A DNA stretch of 64,000 nucleotides, taken from assembly GCA_036850595.1 (NCBI GenBank), contig CM072148.1, positions 5,569,118 to 5,633,117 of the forward strand, given 5' to 3'. Origin of the DNA: Rhyacichthys aspro (lineage: Eukaryota; Chordata; Actinopteri; Gobiiformes; Rhyacichthyidae). The notes under the pieces were generated by a model. The model did no database searches, was not told the DNA's origin, and saw only the letters and a program-made list of their open reading frames with translations. Below, piece after piece: positions 12,101 to 27,100 of this stretch (its first letter is position 1; each line of letters starts with the position of its first letter). The position numbers and the translations under genes were made by a program.

Positions 12101-15100
12101 GTTAAACAAAGTAAAAAGGTGAATGCGACAAGCTATTTGGCCTCAGCTGGAATTTACTCCTGAAATAAACACCCATTTTGAGTTTGAGTAGTGCTTGCTT
12201 TATCTCTGCATTAGTAAGTTTAAGGCTTGGTGATTTTATATGTATTTATTGTGGAGACTAATATTTCTATTCATAAACTGTTATACCAGTCTTCTATCAC
12301 ACAGTCCAGGATGCTTTGTATTTATGTTGTATAATTACAGTATATCTCAGTTACAAACAGCATACCACTCTTTTTTTGTTTGGTCTTATCAACTCTGTTA
12401 ATTATAAATATATAAATGGACATAAGTTTATCATTTGACATGACACACTGGAGAGCTACAGTATTTAAGTAGCTAGAGGGACATCTTTTCCCTTAAAGAT
12501 GACAGGATTACCTAATGAAGATATGTTATGGTAGATTTACATTATTGTCCTTCCCTGTCAGTTTGTAGATTTATGAATATTTTGTTATGCTGCATTTATG
12601 AGAACTTGAATCAAGCAAATGGTTCGGTGTCCATTATGAAGCCCAGTTGTCACTGCTCCAGGTCTGTGTTTAGTTTCCATCTTTTCCAGGTTCAATCTGC
12701 ATGTGCCTCTCCGTGCAGCCCCGCATGAACAGACAAAGGCAGGTCTTTTGTGTGTGACCTCTGGTCCATACATCCCCACTGCAGCCATCAGTATCACTGT
12801 CCAGCGTCTAGCACACTGTCAGCTATTGTTGGGTTCTCAACCTGCCCCACGTAGCCTTGTGCCTTTTTTTTCACGGGGAAAAAACAGCAGCCAATTGTCA
12901 GAGGGGGAGCAGGCTGGTGTGACAGAGGTGGAAAGCTAATGAAGTTATTTGACGGCAGCCCTGGCCACGGAGCGAGAGGTGAGGCGGAGTGGACAAGCGC
13001 CTGGCAGCGAGACGGATGAGGCGCGAGAGAGGAGCGTGGCGAGAGGAGGGGGGGGCAGGGAAAAAGGACGCAGATAGAAGTGGCATTGGTGGCAGGTGTC
13101 AGAAGGGTGTGATAACATGGAGACAAACTGATAGTATCGTCAACCCCGAGCTAGAACTGGCCTTAGAGCGGCGTGTGCACGTGCCGCTGACATCGACCCG
13201 ACTGCGTACTCGCACGAGCGGGACAGAAGAGAAGCCCAGTCACCCAGAGACGGCCAAGTCCTCTTCAGATCTGTGCTCACTTCACAAGATGATGTGTCAC
13301 AGCCTGGATGCTCATGATTGTATTGTTATTGTGAAAGTGTGACAGACAAAAGGCTAAAGTGTAAGCTTGGCATCGCAGGCTGAACTGTTCCTGTTGCTAC
13401 TGTTCTGCCCAGGCTTTTCTTGTTATTGAGCCATCAGCCTGGAAGAAAAAAACATGCCCATTGGATTAGGCTGCTAAATAATTCATTGAGCCTGTTACAT
13501 GGATTCTGAGTGGAAATACACTCTATTTATAGTGGCAGCCCAAAAGGTCACGAGAGTGGTGCGAGCTGGGGCTGTTGTTTTTGTTCTCGCAGGACTCTAG
13601 AAGAGGTTTGAAGTTTGTGTTGGGACTGGACAGTCTTTTTGAAGCATGCCACAACATGCTATACCGTATGTGGTAACATTCACATTATACAAGGCTTTCA
13701 TTCAGTCTTTATCTTTGTGTTATAAAAAAAAATGATATAATGTGGCTGTATACAAAGTTAGTTTTTAGAAAATCTAGCTATAGCTGGGAGACAAGCTGAA
13801 CAAGAATAACTGAATGTTGTTAGAAATGCCCATGTGAAGACCACATCAATAACTCCATAATACAATACTGCAAAACACAATATTTATTTTTTAATTCTGT
13901 CCATATATTTATGATTTTGTTCTTATCTGTGAATATGCTTGCTTGTTTGCAACATATATAGCTGCATTTACAACAGCTTTAAGAGCTTTTAGACAGCAGC
14001 AGATGTAAAAAACAATGAATGGAAGCTGATGCAGGCAATGATTTTTGAGAGGCGTACTGCAACATGTGCCAAAAACCTATTAAAGTTGGGAATTAAAGTA
14101 GCGGAGCCCCATATGAAATTAGAAAAGCGCTGAGGCTCGTCTGGCATTCGAAAAATGAAATCAATTTTGACTCTTTTCATGTCCTAGAAAGCCTCAAACG
14201 TGAGCAGCAGCAGTGGAATAGCGTGGTGTTGAGTCTTCGCTGAGCGTGACCCAACATGCACACTGTTGCATGTATCAACATAAAGATTCCACAGAAGATC
14301 TAGATAAGCATGTGTCTGCGCTGGTAATTACGGCGGTGTATTTGAATGCGTGTTTGTAAGGCAGTGACCAAGTGCGCTGTCCCTGTCTGATCCGACATGG
14401 CCCAACACGCTTCTAATTAGAGGACGTCCTTCCCGGTGCTGACCAGGTTATACTTAGCCTGCCCGCTGACATCTGACTGCGTGACATTTCCAGCTGGTGC
14501 CGCGTGTGACCCCACACCACTGCCCCTGAACTTGAAGGTCACCACCCCACCCGCCTCCCGCCCTGTTCGAAAATCCCCTCCACCCCTCCCCCGCGAACAG
14601 CAGTCTGCCGTGGTGTGGCACTGTGGCATCGCCGCACTACATGGGTGGTCAAAACACAGGCACCTGTCCCCTTACATGCCCCCGTATCCCCTCAGCATAG
14701 ATCATCATTAATCAGAGGGGCCAGAGCCGGCACAGATTGATGATACGGGCAGGGGGCGGCGGGCCTGTGGCGGCCAGAGATGTTAGGTGAGGCGGTAGGG
14801 TGAGGAGCGGAGCAGATCTCTGCTGGGGCCAGAGGAGACTGGACAGCACTCTGCCCAAGAGTGATAGCCTCTCTTCTGCCTCGGCCTGGCCTGTGCTTTG
14901 GCCTCTGTGTTTGTCTGGCTCTGAGCAACTGTTGAAGGTGCACTGCTTTAAAGAGACTATGTTTTACTAGATGCCTTTTGCTTTGAAATATCCTAAAATA
15001 TCCTTTGGGTGTTTGGAAATAGAATTCAGTGTTTGATGTCCTTGTGGTGGAGGACATCGCAAGGACTATTTTAGTCGTGAAATCGCTAATACAACTACAT

Positions 15101-18100
15101 GGTACATAACCTTTATAATTGACCTTTCCATTGACCCTTGACATTATTTTCTGAAGTTGCTGCCAGTATGACAACCCTGTAATATAATTTTGTACCACTA
15201 AAGGGAGTTGTGAGCTACAGTATCTCTCAATTTGACTTTAGCCAAAACAAAACTTGATCATAACATACATGAGTTAGTTGTATGTTCAAATGATAGCTCC
15301 TCAGCTGTTTGTCAACTTTACTGTTTTATTCACCAAAACAATGTAAAAACAAATTGGTAAAGAAAACAGTATATTTTCCTTTCCTTTTTAAATAAGGTGT
15401 AGGAAAAGTAGACTGTTGGCTTGGCTTTATTCTAGTTGACATTTTAGTAGTTAAAACACTGCACTAAAAATTGTTAATTAGCTAATTAGAATTAAAATTT
15501 GAAGCAACCAAAAATGCATTTCTGTTTAATTTGCAGCTCGCCATCTTTTTGTTCGGTGGAGCATTGGCTAATGAGTCAAAGTCACCATGACATAAACTTA
15601 AAATACAGTAAGAAAAACACTTGTTAATGGCAGATAATTTTGTAATAAAGTAAATTATAAAAACAAAAAAGCAACCCCTGCCACATTTAGTTGTTAATAG
15701 TCTCGTGTTTGCCCGCCTTCTGAACTTCGCCATGGCAACAAAGCTCTGCACATTAAGTCACATGTGAAGCGGTCCAAATTACACTGCCACTGTCACCAAA
15801 ACTGTTGTAAAGTTTAAAAGTTGGACATCCATGAAGCTTTGGATTATGCCAGATGCCTTAAATAATCAGCGAGACGAAAAATGTCAGTTCTTAAATTTCT
15901 GGTAGATTGAATTTTTGCACATGCCTAAATGTGCTAAATGTGTGGATTCGTTTCATATGTTATAGTTTGGGTTTTAAAAGGTCTCATCGATATTACACGA
16001 ACAACACGATCATAACTGACCTTTAGATTTTGTTAAACTATTAAGATGTGCAGTGTCTATTTTTCTTCTATTTGTGCAATTTCCTGTTAGAAATGACTCT
16101 TATCCTTTAAAAGTCCACCTTTCCCTCATTTTCTGGTCTCGTTCAAATGTAAAATGCTACACTAATGATGAGATACTATGGGCTGACACTGCTATCTATT
16201 TGATGCATTTGTTTCAAATGAACACCAGTCTAATGAGTCACTTATGTTTCTCTCGTACAAGTATTACTTTCAACCAGGCCACCTCCGAATTCACCAATAA
16301 CGCTCACAACCTGAGATTTGATCATTCAGACATGTTACCCCAGATTTACACCAGACACATTCTATTACACACACCTTTCTCACAGCCCATGAGTGTCCCA
16401 GAAGCTTCCTGGTGAGCCACCCCAGAAAAGTCAGTTTTTTAAAGCACAATATAGTGAAGTGCACAGCGCAGTTCATGGTCTTAGTTTTTCAAGTTGCCCA
16501 GAAGAAAAAAGCTGTCATTTTGCTGTAACTTTTTCCTCACTCGCTTTACAGTCAGTACATGAGTCGCCTTGAAAACCTCTCTTCCTTTACTTGCATTTAA
16601 TAGAACAGTGACCGTTTTAACAAAAAAAGTGAGGTGTTTTATGTATTACTATGTACTTTTTCTCATTTGTTTATTTCCCCAACATTAAAAAGTATAAAAA
16701 GTGTACAGTAGAAGTCAGTAGCTCCACAGACACTTGAAAAAAAACGCTTTTGGCTTAACACCGACAAGACACTGAGCTGATATGACACACGTCGGTTTGT
16801 AATTTCTGTGTACCTATGTGTTAATTTTGAAAATGAGTCAGGGCACAATGTCACTGTGGTTACAATAAAATTACAATAAATGTTTGCTCTGAATTTTTAC
16901 TACATTTTGGCTTTTTAGGATAGGCCTTACACAGAAACATTTGTATTCTGCAAGATACTACAGCATCAAAAACGTGATGGTACTGACTCTGATGCACATG
17001 TACATTTAAGCGCTCTGAAACACACTGAGGGGCTTGGCCACTGTTCTTTTCTTGGCGGCTATCGGAACTTGCTCCATGTCTAATTATTAATTATTCATCT
17101 AAGGCGTATTAGATGTGGCCCAGTTTCGCTTGAAGATGACTTGAGAGCAGAGGGATCTGTGTGACAGTTCAGTCCCTAACCTAGGCAACGCACTGCACAG
17201 ATTGCAGATAAGGCTTTAGCCGATCGCTATCACTTTGTCCAGAACTACAGCAATTATTTCATGTCCGAACGTCTGAAGTGGATTGAGACGATGTCAGGGG
17301 TAGAGCAGTTGGAGGATTCCGATTAAAAGTTAAAAGTAGCTGAGAATAAAGTGTGTAGACAGTGCTAAGACTGCGAGTGGGAAGGAAAAATGTTGTAAAA
17401 GCTCCTTGGACAGGCTTAATGTGAAGCCTTATGACACTGTGATATCTGTCTTTGTGAAAATGGTTGTTGTGAAATGTTGATTGAATTAACATGTTTCTTT
17501 CTTATACTGTCAAACTATTTTTTTTTAAACCCCCACATGCACAAACACCCTATATGCTGAGTTAGATGCTGAATTAATGAAATGTGACGGGATAACACAA
17601 AATGTATTATCTGTTTTTTGCAAAGTACAGGACCTGGAGCCCCTTTGCGATGGATTGTTTTAACTCCTTTAACCTGCTGTTTCTTTTACTGTAGCGGCCA
17701 ACCAGAGAGAGTCCCTGAAGTCTCCGTTCCATCTAAAGGAAGAGCCTAAAGTGGAGGAAGCGCTGAGCCCCAGGCCATCCTCACAGTCCCAGGTCCAGCC
17801 AGGGTTCCCCGCCGGGTTCTGCCAGGACGGACCACTGGGGTCTGCTGCCACTCCAGAGCGCCCGGGCCCATTGAAACCACGGGAAGGAAGCCCCATGGCA
17901 AAAAACAACCTGCTGAGTCATGATATCAGCGTGAAGGTGGCTTCTGAGCTGCTCATTAAGCTTTCAGGTATGAGAGCAGTCATGTCCTTCAAATAATGGT
18001 TTTATTTTAAGGTCTAAAGCAGGTTTTAGGCAATGTAACATGCTATTGTTGGCTCAGTATGGTGTTTCATGTAGATAACAATAACACTCATGGTCAAGAG

Positions 18101-21100
18101 TAATGTCTCTGAACAGCAATCCTCTACTATCCGCCTGTTGAAAAATGTCAAAACATACATAAGATATATGTCATGTATACATAGCTGCAGTGCCTTTTTC
18201 TCTTGTTCATGTCAAATGATCATAAACAGAGCTATACGTTGAGCTCCCGATCTGCTCTTTTTATTTATCTGTTGTCCATCTTGATACTGCTCTCATTAAA
18301 GAGTCTGCACTTACTACATTATTCTTTATTGACCCTGACTTACCTGATGTTCCATGGTAGAGAGTTTTTTGACAGGCCTCATGTCTTCTGACACTATTGC
18401 AGTTTACCCTTTGCAGCTTCTGCTCTGAGCTCAGCGGAGAACATGAGCAACAAGTCCTCAGGCAAGGACTGCATTTGACTCTGGCTCTGCTGCGGAGTTT
18501 ATGTATACATTTCAATGATTATCAATTGTGCAAAATGAAATCAATTCTTACTACTGTTCACCATAATTTACTGTTGTGAATAGATGCTTGTCTCTCAGAT
18601 AAACAAGAAAAAAATAGCATGGACTGTTGAAATTAACGCATTAAGTCAAATAATGTCTTGGTTCAAAAGGTTTTGAAGATGGCAATGCTTCAGCTTTTTT
18701 TTTCACTTTGGCAGCAGACCTTGGAATTACAAAAATGTAACAAAAAGGCATTGGTGACCTTGCAGGTAAAACAGACTTCAGTCAGGGCTGCTGTAAAAAA
18801 TAGTTTACTAATAGCTTCGGCAACAATTCTTAAAATTTGCCACTGAAGGTTGTCTCTGGTATGTTGAGGAATGCACAAACAATTTGAGGGCAATTTCATG
18901 ATGCACTGCATTAAGATCAGAGAAAGTCATAATGTTTAATGGGGCTAAATAATTGGAAGCAGCCAATGGGGAACTGGGGTGGAGTTGTAAAGAAGAACAT
19001 GCAGCTTTAGAAGTTGGTCACATTTTACCAAAAAAAAAAAAGATTCTGTTGCACTTTTCCGCTGGTTTAGGCAAAGATGTCTTTCTGGCTTCATGAAACT
19101 TTTGAATCTGGACGAAGAGGTGCTTTTGTTTTGTTGTGGCTGCTGCTCTGTTGTTGTGTAAACAGTGAAGGTGGCATCATCAGTGAAAACAATGACGTAA
19201 TGTGTCCTGTGACAACATTACTTTTTCTTGTGTTTAATGCCTGTAGCGTTAGTACTGGCGGAGTTCACAGCGCCCCTACTGCTCTGGTACTGCATTCTCC
19301 ACAGCTGAGCCGAGCGTTTTGATTACACTACGGGCCAGCGTTGTGTTGTGGTGTTGTGTAATCAGTCCTATACTCTACACTCTGTCCAGAAGCAGCAGCA
19401 CTCAGATGCTGTTTGCCACTGGGCACAGTCTGCTTAGCTCAGCTGATGTGGGCTGGTCTGATCACATCTGGCTCGACAAGGACAATACACATCCAGAATT
19501 GTTTCATATCGCACAATATGTTTACTGCCGGGAACCAAAAATGTCATTGATTTTGCAAGACTTTGATGGACAGGCGTCTGCGTCGGTCAGAGCTGCTTGC
19601 TTATGGCTGTTCTTATCCTGGGCTGTGTTCAGAGCAAGCTTCTTCAAAATAAATAGTAGTTGAGTGTATGTATTGAGACAGTTACAAACCACTGAGGAGT
19701 TGTGGATCTGATGGTGGCGCAGTGGGGTCCACGTGCAGCTCTTCGTCCCGTTTGACAGACACCTCACACAGAAGAGCATTGTTGTCCCCGGCTCGACTGG
19801 TGTTCAGTGTGACTCACGCCGGCTGCAGCTCGGCGCTACTACTCGTGTGCTGCTCCACTGCCTGCCCCGGGTCACGTATCCTCGCGTACACCTTTAACTC
19901 ACTTGACCCTACGTTTATCCCAGACATGAAAATATCTCCATCAGATCATGTAAACATTCATGGAAAAACAAGAAAATGGCCACCAATTGTTTTAACCAAT
20001 CCACAAATGCCTATAAAACCGATGCGTAACGCTCCTAACTTTCCTGCAGTGCATTTGTGAACGTAAATGTCAACATCTTCATCTTCTCACCGACATTTTA
20101 TCCTGCTGCTTCCTTGTACCATCTCCAGGTGAGCCTCATGTGTGATCAGCAGCATGGGATCCTCATGTGGATCGCAGCAAGTGTTTGTGTTGAATACAGT
20201 TACATCATGTTACGGTGATGCAATGTGAGGGAGCAACATGGAGCAGCAATACAGTCTCCTCTGTGTCGCTACATATTCATGTTGCACTTAGCTCTGTATA
20301 TGTATAATTCAAAAATGTGCATTATGATAAAGACCTCCATGTGTCTCGTTTACACAGCTATAGTCCTTTGTTCATGTGTTTTATGTAAACAGCTACGGAG
20401 ACATGTCTGGATGTGATTCTCCTAAATCTCCCTAAATACCCATGTTTTATAAGATAGTATCTCTATATGAAAATGCTTTGATCATTTTGCAAAGGCTGCA
20501 TTATTGAGTTGGGTTTATATTAATGGTCTAAAGTAGCACACATACAGAAATAAGGGAACAGTTATTATTAAAGGGAGACATAACTTGGCCCACTATTGGT
20601 TTGGCAGAGTTGTGGAAGGAGCAATACATCAGCTGTGTTTATCTACTTTGGCCTTTAAAAGGATGCTGCTCATTGTCAGTGTTTCTGCTGGACCTGCCTC
20701 GCTAACATTGCCTCCTCACAGGGCAAATTGAGATTTTTTTTTTCTCCCCATTGTTCAGGCGTAACATTTAAAATGACTAAATACTTAATTATAATGTTCC
20801 CAAGCTCTTTAAAAGGTTTGCGTTATGTGCAAAAAGCTCAGTAACTGATTTTGTTTTCATAACCACCGTTTTAAAAGCTGGCATTAGACAGGTTAAACAA
20901 GTCAATTCTCATTCTTACGAGGGTAAAATAGATTGAACTGTGATGTCTTTAATGCGATAATGAGAGGCATCACTGTCAATTGGAAGTTAGTCCAGGGTAC
21001 ATTGAAATATTGCAGGGTTATATTGTTATGGTAATATTGTAAGCCATGATTTTTACAGCTTATGTGGTCATCTTGGAGGCAAAAATAAATGCGTAGAATC

Positions 21101-24100
21101 CCTCCAAACATGAATACCTGCTATCCCCCTCCTTCCCCGTGATATTTTCCATTTCCCGTGCAGTTAATTTTCTCCTGGAGCCTCCCGCGCGCCCTGCGTT
21201 TATCCCCCTCCCGCCGCTTTACACCAGCTCTGCATAAGGTTGACCCGGGTTAGGGAAAGATGCCGCAGCGTTCATCCGTCCGCCGGCTCCCGCTGCCCCC
21301 TCACACCGTTCCCCCGAGCGCCGTGCCGTCCGTCGCCATGGCAACCGGCGGGGGCGGTAGATGGAGAGGGCCGTCTAGAGTGACAGCCTTGACAAGAGTC
21401 TGGACCCTGAAATGACCCTAGGGGAGGGGGAGGGGAGGACAGGAGCGGGAGCCAGGGAAAGGTCAGCGGCGTTAGCGTCACGTGTGATTACGGTCGTGAG
21501 GTTCAAGGGCATCTGCATTGAGACCTCTCTGTGTCTCGGTGGAAAAAAGGTCAGCTACAGAACACAATAACCCAGTGAGGAGGCTTAAACAGGGAAATTA
21601 CACCAGGGACGTACGGCGGTTTGGCGCTCATTTCCTCATGCTTAAGATCCTTTCATGCTCGATGTTAGATTTGTTTTCGAACAAAGCCTTCTGTCTGCAC
21701 TCATTTCCTCAGCACTTTTAAAATAAGAAGCTGTCTGTTGCCAGGTAAAGACAAATATATCCACAATGGTTCGGTGCATACACTAAAGCTACTGTATGTC
21801 TGATGGTAGTACATTCTAATGAGGCTGCGACTTTGGTCAAAAACATTTGGAATTAACTGATTGAAAGCAATTTAGCGTTAATAAATAAAGCCGCTGCACA
21901 ATATCACGACATCAGCCATCTCAATATCCATATCACATCTGTAGTGAAACCAGTGGAAGTCCAAAAGGGGCATTCAGATTTTATATATATAACATATATA
22001 TATATATATATTGCAATATTCAACTTAGTTATTATTAAATACCCCCACACACACAAAAAAGTGCTATTAGACCTACAGGATCAAGAAAACATTCAATAGG
22101 CTATAACTATGTGGAAAATTGCATTATGGGAATGACCTGTGATATTTAAATGCCCCTTCAGCAGACTAAATGTTGAACTGTATTCAAATTTTCAAAGAAA
22201 TATGTGACTTTGGACTATATTCTTTACTGTTTACATTTGGGGGCCACTGACTTAGCTCCACCACAACTTTATGTCAAGTTAGAAGTTTGAATGTCTGTCA
22301 CGAGGAATACCATAACATTATTGAGATGCATGCAGTTCTTTGCGATACAGCTGTTGCAACAATAATTCTGATACGTTGTGTTCTAGTGTAAATAGTATAG
22401 TTTTCAAAAGGCCTTATGCCCAATTTATGCTCAGTGAGCTGTAAATCTGCCATATGCTGTGCAGCTCTAATTTAAACAGTCTGTTTTCCAATAGTTACTG
22501 ATACGGACTAGTGGAGCAGTGCCTTCAGTGGTCATTTGTGTTGAGCTGTAGCCAGTATTTCAAGTGACACATACTCAGTTAGCCTTTTACCATATTTATA
22601 CTCAATGAGCAACAAGGTAAAAAGTCACTGTCCCCTTTTTTGGCTGCGTTGTAGTGCTCCATACAACAGGCAAGCAGAATACTCGTATGACATTATGTTC
22701 ACTTCACACCAGCTCTTGTCCTTAAATAGGCATAAGTGATAAACTGAAATCAAAACCAACAAATGCTGCTACGCAAACACCAAATATGTCATAGATTTCC
22801 CTTAACCACAAGCAGTCACATTTATAATTGGCAAAGCAGAAGTAAAGGAATATTATTTGATGATCCGGGTCAGTGTGAGAATTTGTCCACCCTCTTGCCT
22901 CAGCATATTGACTTCTGTGAGTCTTGCCTTTGATGAATGCCCTTTAGTGGCTGTATTACTACTTTTAGAACACATGCGTGGATGCGAACTGTGACACTTT
23001 TTTTTTTCTTGCATAAGGAAGCATAAAGGAGCCTTGTCAATGCAGCAATCAGATGTAGCCTAATTAAATTTCTGCTCATCCTTCCCTGACCATGCCACTG
23101 GACAGTCGGAGCGAGTGAGGTTGTCATCATTACTGCACATTGTGCTGTAACACGAGTTGCATCATCTTCTAACTAGGTCACTTCTTTCCTTCTCTCTCCT
23201 TCCCCCTCTCTTCTCTCCTCCTTATCAAACGCTGGTCGGTGGCGTAGAGTGGCCTCGCTAGCGCTTACCTCCCCCACATCTGTTTAAAACCAGGCTGCTG
23301 GTGTCTAGGGGCTAATTACGCCAGGCTAAGTAGTCCCTTGCGCCAGCGGCTAACGCGGACTAGCAGATGGGCGCCGGTGTCGCAGGGCAAGGGGAACATG
23401 GCGTCACAGGGAGGGTGGTGGTGGCGGAGGGGTACGAGAGGAGGGGTGCAGGGCCCTAGGTGGTGCCCTGGCAGACTGGCGTCGTGTGGGTAACAGCCGT
23501 GCCACCCACTCACCATCCAGCCACCCTCGCTATAGGTGTGAAATCACACTTTGTACTGGCTTAACTCATTCCTGATTCCGAGAAACAGGCCTTCCATGGC
23601 TAAGCGCATTTTACAGGCGCTCTCCACTCTACACTGCTTTTAGCCTCCTAATAAAAGTTGCATTAAGCTATTTTTACACGAAAAAGAAGGAAGACAACAA
23701 ATTACAACATTTAGAGCCCATGGATTACAGCAAATAATAAGCATCTGTAAAAAATCTGAAATGAAGTGGCCACAATTTAAATGAATTTCCTTTAACATTC
23801 AGTAGTTGCTTTCCATTAACAGATGTATTAAGTTTTAATATGGAAACTGTTAAGTTTGCTGCATTTTCAGTAATAACATAACTATTTCCAAATTGTTTAA
23901 TATACTTTGTAGTTTTTGTGCTTGTAGGCATTTGAAGCAGGATTTATGTTAAAACTCTTGCTTTGCAGCTGCATTGCAGTGTTAGCGTCATTGCTAATTA
24001 AATTTTTTTATATTAGTAATGCAATCTCTGTATGCTTTCTCTATTGATTGATACTGTAGCACATTCAGACACTGACATAACACATCAGAGCCAGACGGTT

Positions 24101-27100
24101 AGACTGACATTTCACCACAGACATAGTAATAAGTGATGAAAAAACTGTGGTCCATTACATATTACTACTAAAAGTGTCTGAGTAAGGAAGGCTTTACCAG
24201 GCAGACGGAGGTGTGCGCTAATGCCCAGAGGTTTGTGTGGGTTTCAGCATGATTTCCTTCAGGTAAGCACAACGAACCACTGTGTAATGGCTCTGCCGCA
24301 CTGTAAGTAGTCCAGTAGAACACACACTCTTGTCTCGTGTCCCTCAGGTGGTAGTGGCGGGGGTGTAGTGATTTCCAAATCTACAGGCAGTGCTAGATGT
24401 CAGATAGTAGTCATAATAACACAGTAATCCCTTAGCCACACACAGCAAACGTTTAATTAAACCTTCACATTTCATGAGATCACTGACCGTGTAAAGTCAG
24501 ATTAGGGCTCCACAATATATCGAAATTTATTGTGACATCAGCATGTGCAGTAGAGGGACAAAGTTAGACAGTCGCAGGATAAAGTCAGAGCCACAAGTTT
24601 AAGGTAAGCTCTAAACTTAACTTTAGGTGGTAGTATTTTCTGGTGGCTACCTGTGGTTTTAGTTTTTTAATTCAAATAAAATCAAGCCATGTTGTGGAGG
24701 CTGAAAACATGAGGAAAGGTGGTTTTGGGAAATGCAGTTTTAATCTGCAATAAACTTAAACAGTAACACCACAATAGGGCAAAATTAGGAAAACATGCAA
24801 TAACGTACTTATGATAATATGAATATTGTGAAAATAGCAATAAGGTGCACCATACCATACTGTAAATATAGGGATAACATGAATTGCAATAGTGTGAATA
24901 AAATGATATGTGAATATTGCTCTAACATGAATATTGCAATGACAACAGGAATACTATGATAAGATGCACAATAATGCAAGTATTACAATAACATGAATAT
25001 TATGATAACATGAATATTGCAATAACAACTTGACCATATAATATTATTGCAGTTCAAGCCGTTGACTGTTCTCATAAATTGGATTAATATATTGAAATAT
25101 GCCCAAAGGAAATGCATATATCCAAATATCATGTTTCTGTTTTTTTTATTGTGCAGCTTTACATTGAAACTGCTAATAACAGTAGCACAGTAAAACATTT
25201 CAGTTTTGGAAAACATAGACGGTGAACTGTGAATTAAACTCAATGCTAAACTTTAACCTAGATCAAATATTCACAACCTTGGAATACATTTTGTACTCTG
25301 CATCAACTATTCCTTCTTGTTTTTTTGAAACTGTGGACAAAAGGATAAAATAACATTTTCTTTTGTGCTATTTATTCCAGCAGTACAGTGTATTCAGTAC
25401 CTGCTGCCTGACATTTCTACACAAGCACAATTATTCACTTTTGGACCATTAATGAAAATACACTTAGTTCTTATTCATGTTCAATGGACATATTTGTGTC
25501 ATTTCTATATATTTGACTATGCTCTTCCTTTTTAATAGCTGATGAAGCCACTAGAGTGTCATCCAGTTTCCCAGGATTGTACCGTTGCACTCTGACATGG
25601 CAGATTAAAAAAAACTTTCATAATATCAGTAATTTTAGACTCATATAGTTAAAAAGTTAATTATTTCACATCATTATTACAATATTATCTCTGCTCCGTA
25701 AGAGATATGTAGTAAAAGAGAAGAATCTTCCTTTATCTTCAAGTGCACAGTTCATTTTCTTCCATACTTTCTGCAATTGACCATTTATGCAATAGAGCTT
25801 ATCCTTACTGTGTCAGCAAAGGCAGTTCTGGTTTAGTTTCCCTGGTTCAACCCGACTATTTCTTTGTGCTGCACTGACAGTGTCCTCACCATGCCTCCTG
25901 GATGTGGCCGCTCACTGACCTCTCCCACTCTCCCACCCTCCCCACCTCCAGATCTTTCTCTTTCCCTGCCTCCTTATCTCTGCCTATAGGAACGCAGGAT
26001 CACCTCGTGTAGCCCTTTACGCAGAAGAGGCCATAATAAAGGGTCCGTCAGCCGTCATCTTTTGTCTGAACCACTTAGAATAAAGTCCACAATCTTTCGC
26101 TGACCTGGATTTGGAGTTTGTGCCCAATGTTATCGTCGAGAAACCTTGTATATAAGTCCATATCTCGCTCTTAAAAGGCTTGTTTATCGAGTGTGCCGTT
26201 CTTGAGCCGCATTTTGCAACCGTCGTGGAGACTGAACTACCGAGATCTCTCCAGTTGAGGATCAATTGTAGCAGCAGCTGTCTGTGAAGTCTGCAGGCAA
26301 GGCTGCTGTGGCTCCCACATGACATGCAGTCTCCACACTGCAGCCTTTGAAGCGCCTGAACTCTTCACCCCTGTCTGAGCAGGTCGGCTAGAGAGCAGCA
26401 GAAGAGAGGGATTGAGAGAAGAGTGAGAGAAGGATGGGGGGCTGGGAGAAAGATGTGGAATAACAGCGCTGGAGAGAAGGCTAGATTAGGATAACGGGAG
26501 GGGGAGAGGCGGGGAGGTTGTCATTTAGACTCTAACCACTCCTCATGCTCATGTCCTCAACCAGCTCGTCTCTCTCATCCCTTTCTTACCCTCGGGTGTT
26601 CTCTTCCTGGCACCATTTGGCCGCCTCTCCCCTCTATGCCCTTCGTCTTTGCTTATGCATCTCCCACTCTACGTCTTCATCACCGCCTGTCAAGTTCAAC
26701 TATTCGGTGCCGTGTTGTCATTGGATCAAAGCGGTGCAATAAATCGACTTTGCATGCATTAAAGCTACACAGGCATGTGGCTGCTGCATGGACGCGTACA
26801 TATTTGATGTAATGTATAGTGGGTTGTCACATCGGCGCAGATTCGAGTGGACACCTGAGGTCAAGGGTGATCGCTAAAAACAGGAAATTCAGTCACATTC
26901 AGTCAGAGTCAAAACCGGAGTCAGGCTTTGTCAAAGGGATCAAGGTTATGTATAGTGCATTTAGTTGAATGTACGGCAGGAAGATAAGAAGTACGTTATT
27001 TGTCCTTAAGCATGGAAATTCAGAACACAACAGCTGAAATGATTAAGAAAATAAAGAAAGCAAATCATAATAGCAAGACAATATACTCACACACATCATA

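Larger units (their letters stand above)
3997..17694 (+). other. znf827: Intron 3 (13.7 kb)
   Basis: Donor GTTTGT, acceptor cttttactgtag. Contents supportable by eye: a LINE-type 3' fragment (5281-5384), an AT-rich homeodomain-site block (8431-8560), paired CCAAT motifs (9261-9329), a TATA-like sequence (9973-9980), a complete transposon with 8-bp target duplication (10738-11603), candidate regulatory blocks at 13430-13510, 14180-14790 and 17077-17160, and an X-box-like site (15726-15739). Segments 4200-5280, 5400-8400, 11620-13400 and 15800-17070 show nothing I can name. The ORFs in this intron (e.g. 9535-10071 on the minus strand) resemble no protein I know. Confidence 0.8.

Noticed and set aside
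14692..15198. 168-codon minus-strand ORF
   Set aside because: No recognisable protein; overlaps the candidate regulatory island and AT-rich intron.
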